Of a stretch of DNA of 64,000 bases, positions 44,974 to 53,827 are shown piece after piece. Each line of letters starts with the position of its first letter. The first letter of the stretch is position 1. This stretch comes from Streptomyces zagrosensis (GTDB lineage Bacteria; Actinomycetota; Actinomycetes; Streptomycetales; Streptomycetaceae). The notes beneath the pieces were generated by a model that saw nothing but the letters and a program-made list of their open reading frames with translations, did no database searches and had not been told where the DNA came from. Where the stretch lies: the NCBI RefSeq assembly GCF_014203645.1, contig NZ_JACHJL010000010.1, positions 248,001-312,000 on the forward strand, read 5' to 3'. A program made the position numbers and the translations under genes.

Positions 44974-45846
44974 ATGTCTTGGTTTGAATCCTTCATCCTC
45001 GGACTCGTCCAGGGCTTGACCGAGTTTCTGCCGATCTCCTCCAGTGCCCATTTGCGGCTGACGGCGGCATTCGCCGGGTGGAGCGATCCCGGGCCGGCCT
45101 TCACCGCGATCACTCAGATCGGCACCGAGGCCGCAGTGATCATTTATTTCCGCAAGGACATTGCGCGGATCATCTCCGCCTGGGCACGGTCGTTGGTCAA
45201 CAAGCAGCTACGCAGCGATCACGACGCCAAGATGGGCTGGCTGGTGATCGTCGGCTCGATCCCGATCGGCGTGCTCGGGCTGACGCTGCAAGATGCGATC
45301 GATGGCCCGTTCCGCGATCTGCGACTGATCGCGACGACGCTCATCGTGCTGGGCGTGGTGCTCGCCATCGCGGACCGACTCGCGGCCAGGGACGAGACGG
45401 GCGGTCGCCATCGGGCGGTCAAGCACCGCAAGGACCTCAACGCGTTGACCACCAAGGACGGTCTGCTGTTCGGCATCTGTCAGGCCATGGCGCTGGTGCC
45501 CGGGGTGTCCCGCTCAGGTGCCACCATCAGTGGTGGCCTCTTCCTCGGCTACACCCGCGAAGCCGCGGCACGCTACTCCTTCCTGCTCGCCATCCCGGCC
45601 GTGCTGGCCTCCGGTGCGTTCGAGCTCAAGGACGCGAGTGAGGGTCATGTGTCCTGGGGTCCGACGATTTTCGCCACGATCATCGCGTTTATCGTGGGAT
45701 ACGCGGTGATCGCATGGTTCATGAAGTTCATCTCAACAAAGAGCTTCATGCCGTTCGTCTACTACCGCGTGCTGCTCGGCCTGGTGATCTTCGCCCTGGT
45801 CGGCTCCGACGCACTGAGCCCGCACGCGGGCGAGTCGGGCGACTAG
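44974..45846 (+). CDS. uppP: Undecaprenyl-diphosphate phosphatase
   Basis: 290-aa BacA-type membrane enzyme that recycles undecaprenyl diphosphate for cell-wall and glycan synthesis. It starts MSWFESFILGLVQGLTEFLP. The two active-site motifs are GLTEFLPISSSAHL near residues 14-27 and LVPGVSRSGATISGGLFLG near 173-191. About eight helices and normal length. The stop codon lies in an 18-base palindrome (45836-45853). It provides the lipid carrier that the surface glycan cluster would also need. Confidence 0.96.
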   Translation: MSWFESFILGLVQGLTEFLPISSSAHLRLTAAFAGWSDPGPAFTAITQIGTEAAVIIYFRKDIARIISAWARSLVNKQLRSDHDAKMGWLVIVGSIPIGVLGLTLQDAIDGPFRDLRLIATTLIVLGVVLAIADRLAARDETGGRHRAVKHRKDLNALTTKDGLLFGICQAMALVPGVSRSGATISGGLFLGYTREAAARYSFLLAIPAVLASGAFELKDASEGHVSWGPTIFATIIAFIVGYAVIAWFMKFISTKSFMPFVYYRVLLGLVIFALVGSDALSPHAGESGD

Positions 45847-45853
45847 TCGCCCG
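45836..45853. repeat. 18-base palindrome at the uppP stop codon
   Basis: CGGGCGACTAGTCGCCCG is a perfect palindrome spanning the TAG stop. It might act as part of the terminator or as an mRNA 3' end. Confidence 0.5.
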
Positions 45854-45960
45854 GTGAGGCGGAATTGGCCGGGGGTGTGCCGGGTTTGGCCCATACTGAC
45901 CGCGCCCCCTGTCCCACCCCCCGCCCGCTGGGCAAAGAACCGGCCGCGCGAAAATCGCCC

Positions 45961-45992
45961 CGCCCCGCGCCATGAGGCGACGGTGCGGGGCG
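45961..45992. terminator. Hairpin between convergent uppP and DUF1992 genes
   Basis: CGCCCCGC at 45961-45968 pairs with GCGGGGCG at 45985-45992 (8-base stem, 16-base loop). It lies between convergent genes and could terminate either transcript. Confidence 0.45.
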
Positions 45993-46046
45993 TGCCGCAT
46001 TGCGGGCCGTTGTGCCGTTTCCCGCCGGCGGTGGCGCGGGGCAGGC

Positions 46047-46457
46047 TCAGACCCCGTGTCGCTCGCGTCCGGTGCGCCAGTCCGCGACCACGTGCTCGGG
46101 GTCGAGGGGAACTAGGTTGAGCGGCGGGCCCTCGGGCGGTCGGGCCAGTGCCCCGCGAATCTTCTCGTTGATCTCCGTGATGATCCGCCGCACCACGCGC
46201 TCGGACGGGGCCTTGGCCGCCGCCTCCAGCGCGTCCTCCACCTCCTTGCGCAGCACCAGGCTGGGTGGCAGGAAGGAGATGTGTTCGCGCGCCATCTTCT
46301 CCTTGATCCACCAGGACTCGTCGTAGGGCGCGGTCGGGCGGTCGAGCGGCTTTCCGAAGCCAGGCAGTTTCTCGAACTCCCCGCGCTCGGCAGCCTCTCG
46401 GATCTGTTTATCGACAAAGCTCTCGAAGCTGACACCGGGCGGCTTACGCTCTGTCAT
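46047..46457 (-). CDS. DUF1992 (DnaJC28-like) protein
   Basis: 136-aa protein of the DUF1992 family, related to the conserved domain of DNAJC28. The diagnostic stretch is SFVDKQIREAAERGEFEKLP followed by GFGKPL near residue 33, then DESWWIKEKMAREHISFLPP. It is mostly helical. It has no J domain here. ATG 46457 fits the family; the open frame extends further without similarity. Function unknown. Confidence 0.87.
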   Translation of the reverse strand: MTERKPPGVSFESFVDKQIREAAERGEFEKLPGFGKPLDRPTAPYDESWWIKEKMAREHISFLPPSLVLRKEVEDALEAAAKAPSERVVRRIITEINEKIRGALARPPEGPPLNLVPLDPEHVVADWRTGRERHGV

Positions 46458-46960
46458 GGTGCGGCTCTCCCTCATCCGGGCCACGGCGGGTGGCGTACTA
46501 CCAGACGCACAACCGAGGGTAAGAGATGCCCACCGGCCGCCGGCAGCCGGGCAGGGAAAGCGCCGCATCCGCACCTTCACCCAGAAACCCCACCGGATGC
46601 CGCTTCCACGGTCACCACTCCGCGAGCTCCGCCCGGATCGCGCCCGTGTGCTGGCCGAGCGCCTGTGCCGCGCCCATCCGCATGCGCCAGCAGCGCATGG
46701 GCGGTGAACTCGGCGAGGCAGGCAGGCAGACAGACAGACAGACAGACAGAATCTAGGTGAGCTCGACATCGCCCGGTTGTCGTCGCGCGAAGTCACCGCC
46801 CGGCCGCTCGACCTTGATGACTCGGGCCCCAGATCAGCGTGCCACGGCTTGGTGACTGGCCGCGGTACACAGCGATGGCCGCGCTGGTCATCGCCGGTGC
46901 GGTGGCCGGCGGCCGGGCGCTGCGCACAGCGGGCACCGGGCCGCCGGGTGGTCCGGTGCG
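46458..46960. other. Intergenic region with GACA microsatellite
   Basis: About 500 bases between two leftward genes. It contains the tetranucleotide repeat at 46717-46750. A 52-codon plus-strand frame (46839-46997, one hydrophobic stretch) overlaps the end of the next gene and is not supported. Confidence 0.5.
46717..46750. repeat. GGCA/GACA tetranucleotide repeat
   Basis: GGCA twice, then GACA about six times (34 bases). Pure tetranucleotide runs are unusual in a GC-rich actinomycete and are prone to slippage. Confidence 0.9.
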
Positions 46961-48037
46961 TCAGCAGCGGGGCGCGGCAACCACCGTGGGGTCCTGATGC
47001 GCCACAGGGGCCGGCTGCCCCACGGGAGCCGGGGTGGGCGGGTGGTGGAGAGTCACGCGAGGGGCGGGCGCCGCCAGCGCTGTTGGCGGCGTTGACGGTG
47101 CCGGCGAGAGCGCTGCGGGCAGTATCGATGGCTGCGGCGCCGCAGCGGTCGTGGCCTTGCCCCGGCGCGTCATGCCCACGCCGACCAGCACGACTGCCAT
47201 GCCCGCGATCACCCGTACGCTCAAGGGTTCATCCAGGACAACCGCTCCAAGGCCGACCGAGACCACCGGCAGCAGATAGCCCACGGTGGCCGCGTTGGTG
47301 GCGCCTTCGTCGGCGATGATGCGGTACGTGAGGTGGAAGGTGACGCCGGTGGCGACGACCCCCAGCACCACGGCCGCGACCAGCGCCTTCGGGGCCAACT
47401 CAAGATGCTCCAGGCCGCCCGTCGGCACGGTGAGCACCGTCAGACCGGTGGCCGCGATGAGCTGCGCCGTGGACAGCGCGAGGGTAGGTGTGCCCTTGCC
47501 GACGAGGTGGCGCCCCATGTAGGTGAAGGCGATGGCGTAGCTCGCGGCGGCCCCAAGGATGGCCAGTGCGCCCCAGCTCACAAGCCCCGCTTGCCGCCAC
47601 GGTGCGAAGATCAGCACAATGCCGGCGAAGCCGAGCAACAGCCCGCCCAGCCGCACCGGCCGCAGCCCGCGCTCGGTGCCGATGGTCACGCCGATCAGCA
47701 GGGACCATAGCGGAGTGGTCGCATTCAGCACCCCGGCCAGGCCCGAATCGATGGTCTGCTGGCCCAGGCTGAACAGGGCGAACGGCAGCGCATTGCAAAA
47801 GAACGCCGCGACGAACAGGTGTCGCCATATCGTCCGGCCGCGCGGCAGCCGCACGCGCATCGAGGCACACAGCCCCAGGAGCAGAAGCGCCCCCAGCGCG
47901 CAGCGGGTCAGCGTGACCTGGACGGGCGACAGCCCCTCCAGCGCCAGCTTGATCCACAAGAAGGTCGATCCCCACAACAGGGCCAGCACACCGACGCGTG
48001 CACCCGCCCAACTCATCCCGCGTTCACCGCTGCTCAC
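46961..48037 (-). CDS. EamA-family transporter
   Basis: 358-aa DMT superfamily exporter with two EamA repeats. It starts with GTG 48037, which has GGAGGAG 7 bases upstream, and soon reads GVLALLWGSTFLWIKLALEG. LARALLNATTPLWS-like segments (GLAGVLNATTPLWSLLIGV) and VGYLLPVVSVGLGAVVLDEP mark the repeat ends. The C-terminal ~70 residues are Ala/Pro-rich and soluble. It is divergent from a LysR gene, the usual layout for regulator and exporter of an amino acid or metabolite. Confidence 0.92.
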   Translation of the reverse strand: MSSGERGMSWAGARVGVLALLWGSTFLWIKLALEGLSPVQVTLTRCALGALLLLGLCASMRVRLPRGRTIWRHLFVAAFFCNALPFALFSLGQQTIDSGLAGVLNATTPLWSLLIGVTIGTERGLRPVRLGGLLLGFAGIVLIFAPWRQAGLVSWGALAILGAAASYAIAFTYMGRHLVGKGTPTLALSTAQLIAATGLTVLTVPTGGLEHLELAPKALVAAVVLGVVATGVTFHLTYRIIADEGATNAATVGYLLPVVSVGLGAVVLDEPLSVRVIAGMAVVLVGVGMTRRGKATTAAAPQPSILPAALSPAPSTPPTALAAPAPRVTLHHPPTPAPVGQPAPVAHQDPTVVAAPRC

Positions 48038-48141
48038 CCTGCATCTCCTCCGTCCGGTCGCCGTCGTTCGTAAGAAACGATCCCGCACCCAATACGACAG
48101 GACAAGCGCAAAGTTGAACACGTACCATTAAGCTGTCCTAC

Positions 48142-49077
48142 ATGTTGGATGTGAGACGTATGCAGGTGCTTCGCGCGGTGGTCACCAGCGGATCGGTCAC
48201 CGCGGCGGCGGCCAACCTCGGGTACACCCCGTCCGCCGTCAGTCAGCAGGTCGCGGCCCTGGAGAAGCAGGCAGGGACCGCCCTTTTGGAACGCGTGGGC
48301 CGCGGCGTGCGGCCTACGGCCGCCGGCCGGCTACTGACCGAGCACGCGGCCATCATCAGCAAGAACCTCGCCGAGGCGGAGACGGCGCTGGCCGATCTGC
48401 GAGCCGGACGTACCGGCCGGCTGATCGTCCGCTACTTCGCCACCGCGGGCGCCGTGCTCGTCGCGCCCGCCCTGGCTGAACTGCGCCGCGAACACCCAGG
48501 TGTGCGGATCGAGTTGAAGCTCATCGAACCTGATGATCCGCTGCCCGAGGTGGAGCAGGGCAGCGCCGATCTGGCCATCGTGGTGCGACCGCGCGATCGG
48601 CTCCGCGACGGCGTCCGCCTGGTGCGGCTCCTTGACGACCCGTACGACGCGGTGCTGCCCATCGGGCACCCGCTGGCGGCCGAACCCGTACTCGACCTCG
48701 CCAAGCTCGCCGATGATCCGTGGGTGGGCAGCGAGCCGCCCGGTCCCTGTCTTGAGCCGGTGCTCGACGCCTGTGCCGCCGCCGGATTCAGCCCGGACTT
48801 CGTGGTGGAGAGCGAGGACTACGCCACCGCTCAGGGCTTCGTCGCCGCGGGCCTTGGCGTTGGGCTGATGCCGCGCATGGGGCTGCGAAACCGCCACCCG
48901 GGCGTCACGGTGCGCCCGGTTCGCAACCCGGAACCGGTACGGGCGATCTACGCCGCAGTACGAGAGGTATCACTGGCCCAGCCCGCGCTGCACGGCCTGC
49001 TGGACGCGCTACGCGCCGCCGCCAGCACACCCCACCTCACCGGGCAGCCCTGCACGCCGGAAGCCAGCGCCAACTAG
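48142..49077 (+). CDS. LysR-family transcriptional regulator
   Basis: 311-aa LTTR. N-terminal HTH: MQVLRAVVTSGSVTAAAANL, then GYTPSAVSQQVAALEKQ (residues ~6-45). The periplasmic-binding-type effector domain covers about residues 92-300 (LIVRYFATAGAVLVAPALAE). Divergent from the EamA transporter and likely its effector-responsive regulator. The 104-base intergenic region contains AT-rich segments and a split AGGACA/TGTCCT inverted pair, but no clear T-N11-A site could be fixed. Confidence 0.94.
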   Translation: MLDVRRMQVLRAVVTSGSVTAAAANLGYTPSAVSQQVAALEKQAGTALLERVGRGVRPTAAGRLLTEHAAIISKNLAEAETALADLRAGRTGRLIVRYFATAGAVLVAPALAELRREHPGVRIELKLIEPDDPLPEVEQGSADLAIVVRPRDRLRDGVRLVRLLDDPYDAVLPIGHPLAAEPVLDLAKLADDPWVGSEPPGPCLEPVLDACAAAGFSPDFVVESEDYATAQGFVAAGLGVGLMPRMGLRNRHPGVTVRPVRNPEPVRAIYAAVREVSLAQPALHGLLDALRAAASTPHLTGQPCTPEASAN

Positions 49078-49227
49078 CCACACGCTGCACCAGGTCAACC
49101 CATGGGTCGGTGGCGACGCCAGGTCGCCGCCGGGGGACCCCACAGGCCCGCACGCTCCCCCACGGCCCAGGAGCGCCAGGCCGGCACGCCCCTCGCGGGT
49201 ACGCCACCTGGGGCGTGACTGCGCGGT

Positions 49228-49295
49228 CAGCGTTGCTACGTGGCCAGTGCCGCTACGTGGCCAGCGTTGGTACGGAGCCAGTGCTGCTACGTGAC
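49228..49295. repeat. 17-base tandem repeat, four units
   Basis: Units at 49228, 49245, 49262 and 49279 follow the pattern CAGYGYTGCTACGTGGC with a few substitutions. The last unit overlaps the final codons and stop of the oxidoreductase gene (the VTQALVT end). It looks like expansion of the gene's 3' end into the intergenic region. Confidence 0.85.
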
Positions 49296-50186
49296 CAGTG
49301 CCTGGGTGACGACGCGCTCGCACAGTTCGTGCGTGCGCAGTGCGTCCTGCGCGTCGAGAAACCGCCCGGCGCGCACGGCGTCCAGGAAGGACAGGGTGAT
49401 CTGCTCAATGCCCCGCTGCCGTGCGACCGGCACCCAGTCGCCCCGGCGGCGCACGCTCGGCTGACCCTTGTGGTCCACGATGTCGGCGAGGTTGAGCACC
49501 TGGCGCTTGGTGCCCTCGCCGGAGACCTCCAGGATCTCTTCGGTGGAGCCGCTCATCCGGTTCATGGTGCCAACCGCTGAGAAACCGTCGCCGGAGAGCT
49601 GAAGCAGCACATGGTGCATCAGCCCGTTCCGGATCTTCGCGCGAACGTCGATGTGCTCGATCGGCCCAGGCGCCAGGAAGCGCAGGGTGTCAACGACATG
49701 GATGAAGTCGTCCAGTACCAATGTGCGCGGGTCCTCGGCGAGGCCGACCCGGTTCTTCTGCATCAGGATCAGATCGCGCGGATGGTCGGCACACTGGGCG
49801 TAACCGGGCGCGTAACGGCGGTTGAAGCCCACCATCAGGCTGACTGCGCGCTTCGCCGCGAGAGCAACGATGCGCTGGCTGTCGGCAAGTTCGTAGGCGA
49901 TCGGCTTGTCCACGTACGTGGGCACCCCGGCCTCGACCAGGCGCGTGACGATCTCGGCGTGTGCGCCGGTCGGTGCGTGCACGAACGCCGCGTCAAGTCC
50001 GGCCGCCAACAATGAGTCCAGATGCGGATGGCGCTGCGCGGCGGGGATACGCAGCGCGTCGCCGACGCTGTGCAAGGTGGCTGGGGTACGCGTCGTCAGA
50101 TGCGGCTCGACACCCGGCTGAGCGGCGATGACCGGTAGATACGCCTTGCGCGCGATGTCTCCCAGGCCAATGCAGCCAACCTTCAC
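49287..50186 (-). CDS. Gfo/Idh/MocA-family oxidoreductase
   Basis: 299-aa NAD(P)-dependent oxidoreductase. The N-terminal Rossmann domain begins VKVGCIGLGDIARKAYLPVI, includes AAFVHAPTGAHAEIVTRLVE near 70, and the conserved YVDKPIA lysine motif near 95-101. The C-terminal beta-sheet domain contains VGFNRRYAPGY and the HVVDTLRFL catalytic-type region. Substrate is probably a sugar or cyclitol derivative but is not known. GTG 50186 with GGGAGGG just upstream. Confidence 0.9.
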   Translation of the reverse strand: MKVGCIGLGDIARKAYLPVIAAQPGVEPHLTTRTPATLHSVGDALRIPAAQRHPHLDSLLAAGLDAAFVHAPTGAHAEIVTRLVEAGVPTYVDKPIAYELADSQRIVALAAKRAVSLMVGFNRRYAPGYAQCADHPRDLILMQKNRVGLAEDPRTLVLDDFIHVVDTLRFLAPGPIEHIDVRAKIRNGLMHHVLLQLSGDGFSAVGTMNRMSGSTEEILEVSGEGTKRQVLNLADIVDHKGQPSVRRRGDWVPVARQRGIEQITLSFLDAVRAGRFLDAQDALRTHELCERVVTQALVT

Positions 50187-50485
50187 AGACCCTCCCTCAT
50201 CCACGCGCCCACCGCGCGCCTCGCCTGCGCCGGTATGGCGGCGCTCCCGTGCCCCTGCGGCGACAGCATCCGGTACCGCTGTTACTGCTGTGCCGCTGTG
50301 CTCGGGCAGCATACGTGCTGGGGGCAGACCGCTGACCAGCGCATCACCCCTGTCGCGGGGCACCGACCGGGCCCCTCGCGCGCTGCGGCTGCGCCCCGGG
50401 GGCCGCCTCGGGCCACTGGCCGTGTGTCCCTCCCGCACCGCCGCGAAAGGCGGATAATGCGTGGCCCGCCGCGTACCGGCGGACC

Positions 50486-51034
50486 ATGATGGCCGCTATG
50501 ACTACGACCGATATCTCTGCGACCGCCTCCTCCGTAGCCCGCGCGGACCGCCGCGAACCCCCGCTGATCGCGGAGGAACGCAGCATGCTGGAGGGTTGGC
50601 TCGACTATCACCGGGAGACGCTGGCCCTCAAGTGCGAGGGCCTGACCACGGCCCAGTTGCGCGAGGCGTCCACGCCGCCCTCCGACCTCTCACTGCTCGG
50701 CCTCGTACGGCATATGACCGATGTGGAACGCAACTGGTTTCGCCGCGTCCTGTCCGCCGAGGACGCCCCGCCGCTGTATTGGTCCACCGAGGCCCCGGAC
50801 GGCGATTTCGAGGTGGCCGATGCCGATCCCCAGGAGAGCATGGCCGCCTGGCGTGCCGAGATAACGCTCGCCCGAGAGGCGGCTGCGGGCCGCACCCTCG
50901 ATGACACCGCTTCTCGACGGGATGAGACGTTCAGCCTGCGCTGGATCTACATCCACATGATCGAGGAGTACGCGCGGCACAACGGCCACGCGGACCTGAT
51001 CCGGCAGCGGATCGACGGCGCGACTGGCGAGTAG
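50486..51034 (+). CDS. DinB/DUF664-family protein
   Basis: 182-aa four-helix protein of the DinB superfamily, which includes mycothiol-dependent enzymes in actinomycetes. Potential metal-binding histidines are in the segment LVRHMTDVERNWF near residue 75 and in the C-terminal YIHMIEEYARHNGHADLIRQ. Three possible ATG starts (50486, 50489, 50498) are close together, and none has a strong ribosome binding site. A GATAAT element lies at 50453. Convergent with the next gene. Confidence 0.87.
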   Translation: MMAAMTTTDISATASSVARADRREPPLIAEERSMLEGWLDYHRETLALKCEGLTTAQLREASTPPSDLSLLGLVRHMTDVERNWFRRVLSAEDAPPLYWSTEAPDGDFEVADADPQESMAAWRAEITLAREAAAGRTLDDTASRRDETFSLRWIYIHMIEEYARHNGHADLIRQRIDGATGE

Positions 51035-51057
51035 GGTCACGGCTGGTCGTGGCCATG

Positions 51058-51795
51058 TCACGGCCGCGGCCGATGCTCCGGCGGCGGCGCGTGTTCGTCC
51101 GGTGCACCGGACAGCCGCAGTTCCATCCGCCCGATCGCCGCGCGCACCCCGTTGCCGTACGGGTCGTCCGCTAGCACCCCAGACGCCGCCTTGGCCAAGT
51201 CGAGTTGGGCCCGGGCCGCGTCCGGGCGGCCGAGTTTGACGTAGTCGGCGGCAAGGTTGAGGTGCAGCGATGGGTAGAACCCGCGCACCGCCGCTACTCT
51301 CTCCTGCCGCATGGCTTGCGCCTGCTCCTCGCCCAGTTGGCCGCCTTCCTCACCGGGCGCCCCCGCATCGCCAGTCGGCCCCAGCGCCTCCCCCAGCGGC
51401 GCCCCGGCGTGGTCTGTCGGCAGGTGCAGTTCGGGCTCGGCTACGGGCCGCGCGGCACGCTCCGCCGCGTCACCCGAGCGCGCTGCGTGCCCTTCGCCCA
51501 CTGCTTCTTCCGATGTGCTCGCTTCCTCGCCTCGCCCCCTCATCAGCCGATCAGCGGCGGTCAAGGCCCGTAGGTCCCAGGCCAGTTCGTCGGCCGGGTC
51601 GTCCTGGGTGTCGGCCAGATAGTGCGCCAACGTGCAGTGGTGCAGCGCATCGCCGTCCGCGCCGATCTCCTGCCATAGCTCCCCGAGGCGGTTCCTCGCC
51701 TCTTCGCGGTCACCGCCTCTGTGCAGCATCACCGCCTGCCCGATCCGGGTCAGCATGGCGTCCGACGACGCCTCCTCCTGCTGCTTGGCCACCAT
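51058..51795 (-). CDS. TPR-like helical protein with disordered insert
   Basis: 245-aa protein. The N-terminal (residues ~10-90: AVMLHRGGDREEARNRLGEL) and C-terminal halves (FYPSLHLNLAADYVKLGRPD, DAARAQLDLA) resemble tetratricopeptide helices. Between them lies ~65 residues of Glu/Gly/Ala/Pro-rich low-complexity sequence. I recognise relatives in streptomycetes but no function. Convergent with the DinB gene, 23 bases apart. Confidence 0.72.
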   Translation of the reverse strand: MVAKQQEEASSDAMLTRIGQAVMLHRGGDREEARNRLGELWQEIGADGDALHHCTLAHYLADTQDDPADELAWDLRALTAADRLMRGRGEEASTSEEAVGEGHAARSGDAAERAARPVAEPELHLPTDHAGAPLGEALGPTGDAGAPGEEGGQLGEEQAQAMRQERVAAVRGFYPSLHLNLAADYVKLGRPDAARAQLDLAKAASGVLADDPYGNGVRAAIGRMELRLSGAPDEHAPPPEHRPRP

Positions 51796-52033
51796 GGCCT
51801 CCCATCTGTCGCCCCGATGTTCCCCGTGGTCGGCCCGACGCTAACCGCAGCCACCAGCGATCCGGCTCAGGCGCCAGCGAGAGGCCGGGATGGGCCAGGA
51901 GCCGACCCGACCGGCGAACACGCGGCCGAATGCAGTCCCGGGCCCGAGCCGAGTAGCCCTCGGGCCCAGGCATCGGCCACGTCCGGGCGGCTCCGCCGCC
52001 GGATAAGGAGCGGCCCGCGGCACCCCGGACCCT

Positions 52034-52072
52034 GCACCCCGCACCCCGCACCCCGCACCCCGCACCCCGCAC
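52034..52072. repeat. 7-base tandem repeat, five units
   Basis: Five perfect GCACCCC units and a partial sixth, just downstream of the ung stop. It is non-coding, and a 7-base unit would shift frame if it varied within a gene. Confidence 0.9.
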
Positions 52073-52085
52073 GAGCGTCCGCTAG

Positions 52086-52766
52086 CTACGCGCCCAGATG
52101 GGGTATCCGCCAGTCGATCGGCTGGTGGCCCTGCGCCGCGACCGCACCGTTGATCTGTGTGAACGGTTTGGAGCCGAAGAACAGCCGAGCGGACAGCGGC
52201 GAGGGGTGCGCGCCCTGCACCACGGCGTGCCGCTCGGTGTCGATCAGCGGCAGCTTCTTCTTGGCGTAGTTCCCCCAGAGCACAAAGACGGCCGGGTCGG
52301 GCCGGGCGTTCACGGCCCGGATCACCGCATCGGTGAAGGTCTCCCACCCCTTGCCCTTATGGGAGTTGGCCTCACCTGACCGCACCGTCAGCACCGCGTT
52401 CAACAGCAGCACGCCCTGCTGGGCCCAAGGCATCAAATAGCCGTTGTCGGGAATGGGGTGGCCAAGCTCATCGTGCATTTCCTTGTAGATGTTCCGCAGC
52501 GAGGGCGGGGTCTTGACGCCTGGGCGCACCGAAAAGCACAGCCCGTGTCCCTGCCCCTCACCGTGGTACGGGTCCTGTCCGAGGATCAGCACCTTCACCT
52601 GGTCGTACGGGGTGGCATCCAGCGCGGCGAACACCTCATCGCGCGGCGGGTACACGGGGCCGCGCGCCCGCTCCTCCTCGACGAACTCGGTGAGCTGCGG
52701 GAAGTACGGTTTGAGCAGCTCGTCGCCCAGGGCGTCTTGCCAGGACTCGGGCAGCATGTCGGTCAC
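52086..52766 (-). CDS. ung: Uracil-DNA glycosylase
   Basis: 226-aa family 1 UDG that removes uracil from DNA. The water-activating motif GQDPYHGEGQGHGLCFSV lies near residues 64-81, and the minor-groove HPSPLSA loop near 185. The PSLRNIYKEM and LLLNAVLTVR blocks are also standard. A GTG at 52766 gives VTDMLPESWQDAL and is preferred to ATG 52757. Complete, normal length. Confidence 0.96.
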   Translation of the reverse strand: MTDMLPESWQDALGDELLKPYFPQLTEFVEEERARGPVYPPRDEVFAALDATPYDQVKVLILGQDPYHGEGQGHGLCFSVRPGVKTPPSLRNIYKEMHDELGHPIPDNGYLMPWAQQGVLLLNAVLTVRSGEANSHKGKGWETFTDAVIRAVNARPDPAVFVLWGNYAKKKLPLIDTERHAVVQGAHPSPLSARLFFGSKPFTQINGAVAAQGHQPIDWRIPHLGA

Positions 52767-53012
52767 TTGGGTGTTCCTTTGGTCCGTTCGGGCTTGACGG
52801 TTACGAACGTACCCCCGGCCACTGACATTGGCCGCCGCGCACCGCTCCCTCGCCCAGCGCCTCGCTGCCCGCGCCCCCGCTCGTACGCTCAACCGCGTCC
52901 AACGCGGGAGGCCCGGGCGCTGGTTCGTGCGAACCAGCGCCCGGGGTAACTCCGCCATCACCGCTTTCGCGGACCGTACTCAACGCGCCGGCCGGCGTCT
53001 GGGCACCGCGCG

Positions 53013-53789
53013 TCAGACGCCCGCGTTGAGGAACAGGCCACCGTCCACGATCAGCGTCTGGCCGGTGACCCAGGCCGAGTCGTCCGACAACAGGAAGGCG
53101 GCAGCGCCCCCGATGTCCTTCGGCACGCCGAGCCGCCCCAGCGGGTAGGCCGCCGCAGCCTCTTCCTCACGGCCCTCGTACAGCGCGGCGGCGAACTTCG
53201 TCTTAACCACCGCGGGGGCGATGGAATTCACCCGTACCAGCGGCGCCATCTCGTGCGCGAGTTGCAGCGTGAGGTTGACCATCGCGGCCTTGCTCATGCC
53301 GTACGCGCCGATGAAAGGGGACGGCGCAACGCCGGCGATGGACGCGATGTTCACGATCGCGCCGCCGTTCTCCTTCTGCCATGCCTTGTACGTCTGCTGA
53401 GCGAAGCCCAGGGCTGAGATCACGTTGGTCTCGAAAACCTTCCGCACCACTCCGAGATCGAGTTCGGCGATCGGCCCGAAGACCGGGTTGGTGCCGGCGT
53501 TGTTGACCAGGAAGTCAACCCGGCCGAACGTCTCCATCACGCGCGCCACGGCAACGGCCTGATGCGCCTCGTCGTGGGCCTTGCCCGCAACGCCGATCAC
53601 CCGGCTCGCGCCCTCGCCTCCGGGCGCCGCGGCACCCAGCGCCTCGACGGCCTCCTGGAGCGCGCCCTCGTTGCGCCCCGTGACACACACTCGATCGCCA
53701 CGCGCCACCAGGGCCTCGGCCACGCCGTAGCCAATGCCACGGCTGCCACCCGTGATTAGGGCGACCTTGCCGCTGTCCGCTGTCGTCAT
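53013..53789 (-). CDS. SDR-family oxidoreductase
   Basis: 258-aa classical short-chain dehydrogenase. Cofactor motif ALITGGSRGIGYGVAEAL near residue 10; NNAG near 95; catalytic Ser in VNIASIAG and Tyr-x3-Lys in YGMSKAAM near 160; C-terminal GQTLIVDGG. The substrate is unknown. It lies 38 bases downstream of a second SDR, fabG-like, on the same strand, so they probably form a two-gene operon for beta-keto or hydroxy-acyl chemistry. Confidence 0.92.
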   Translation of the reverse strand: MTTADSGKVALITGGSRGIGYGVAEALVARGDRVCVTGRNEGALQEAVEALGAAAPGGEGASRVIGVAGKAHDEAHQAVAVARVMETFGRVDFLVNNAGTNPVFGPIAELDLGVVRKVFETNVISALGFAQQTYKAWQKENGGAIVNIASIAGVAPSPFIGAYGMSKAAMVNLTLQLAHEMAPLVRVNSIAPAVVKTKFAAALYEGREEEAAAAYPLGRLGVPKDIGGAAAFLLSDDSAWVTGQTLIVDGGLFLNAGV

Positions 53790-53827
53790 GAGCTGCCTTC
53801 CCTCACGTTTGCCTCGCACTTTCCCGG

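Noticed and set aside
46839..46997. 52-aa plus-strand frame with one hydrophobic stretch
   Set aside because: It overlaps the 3' end of the EamA gene, and no ribosome binding site or homology is evident.
50235..50489. Cys-rich 84-aa frame between the Gfo/Idh and DinB genes
   Set aside because: Six Cys in the first 30 residues is striking, but the rest is random-looking and it overlaps the probable DinB promoter and start.
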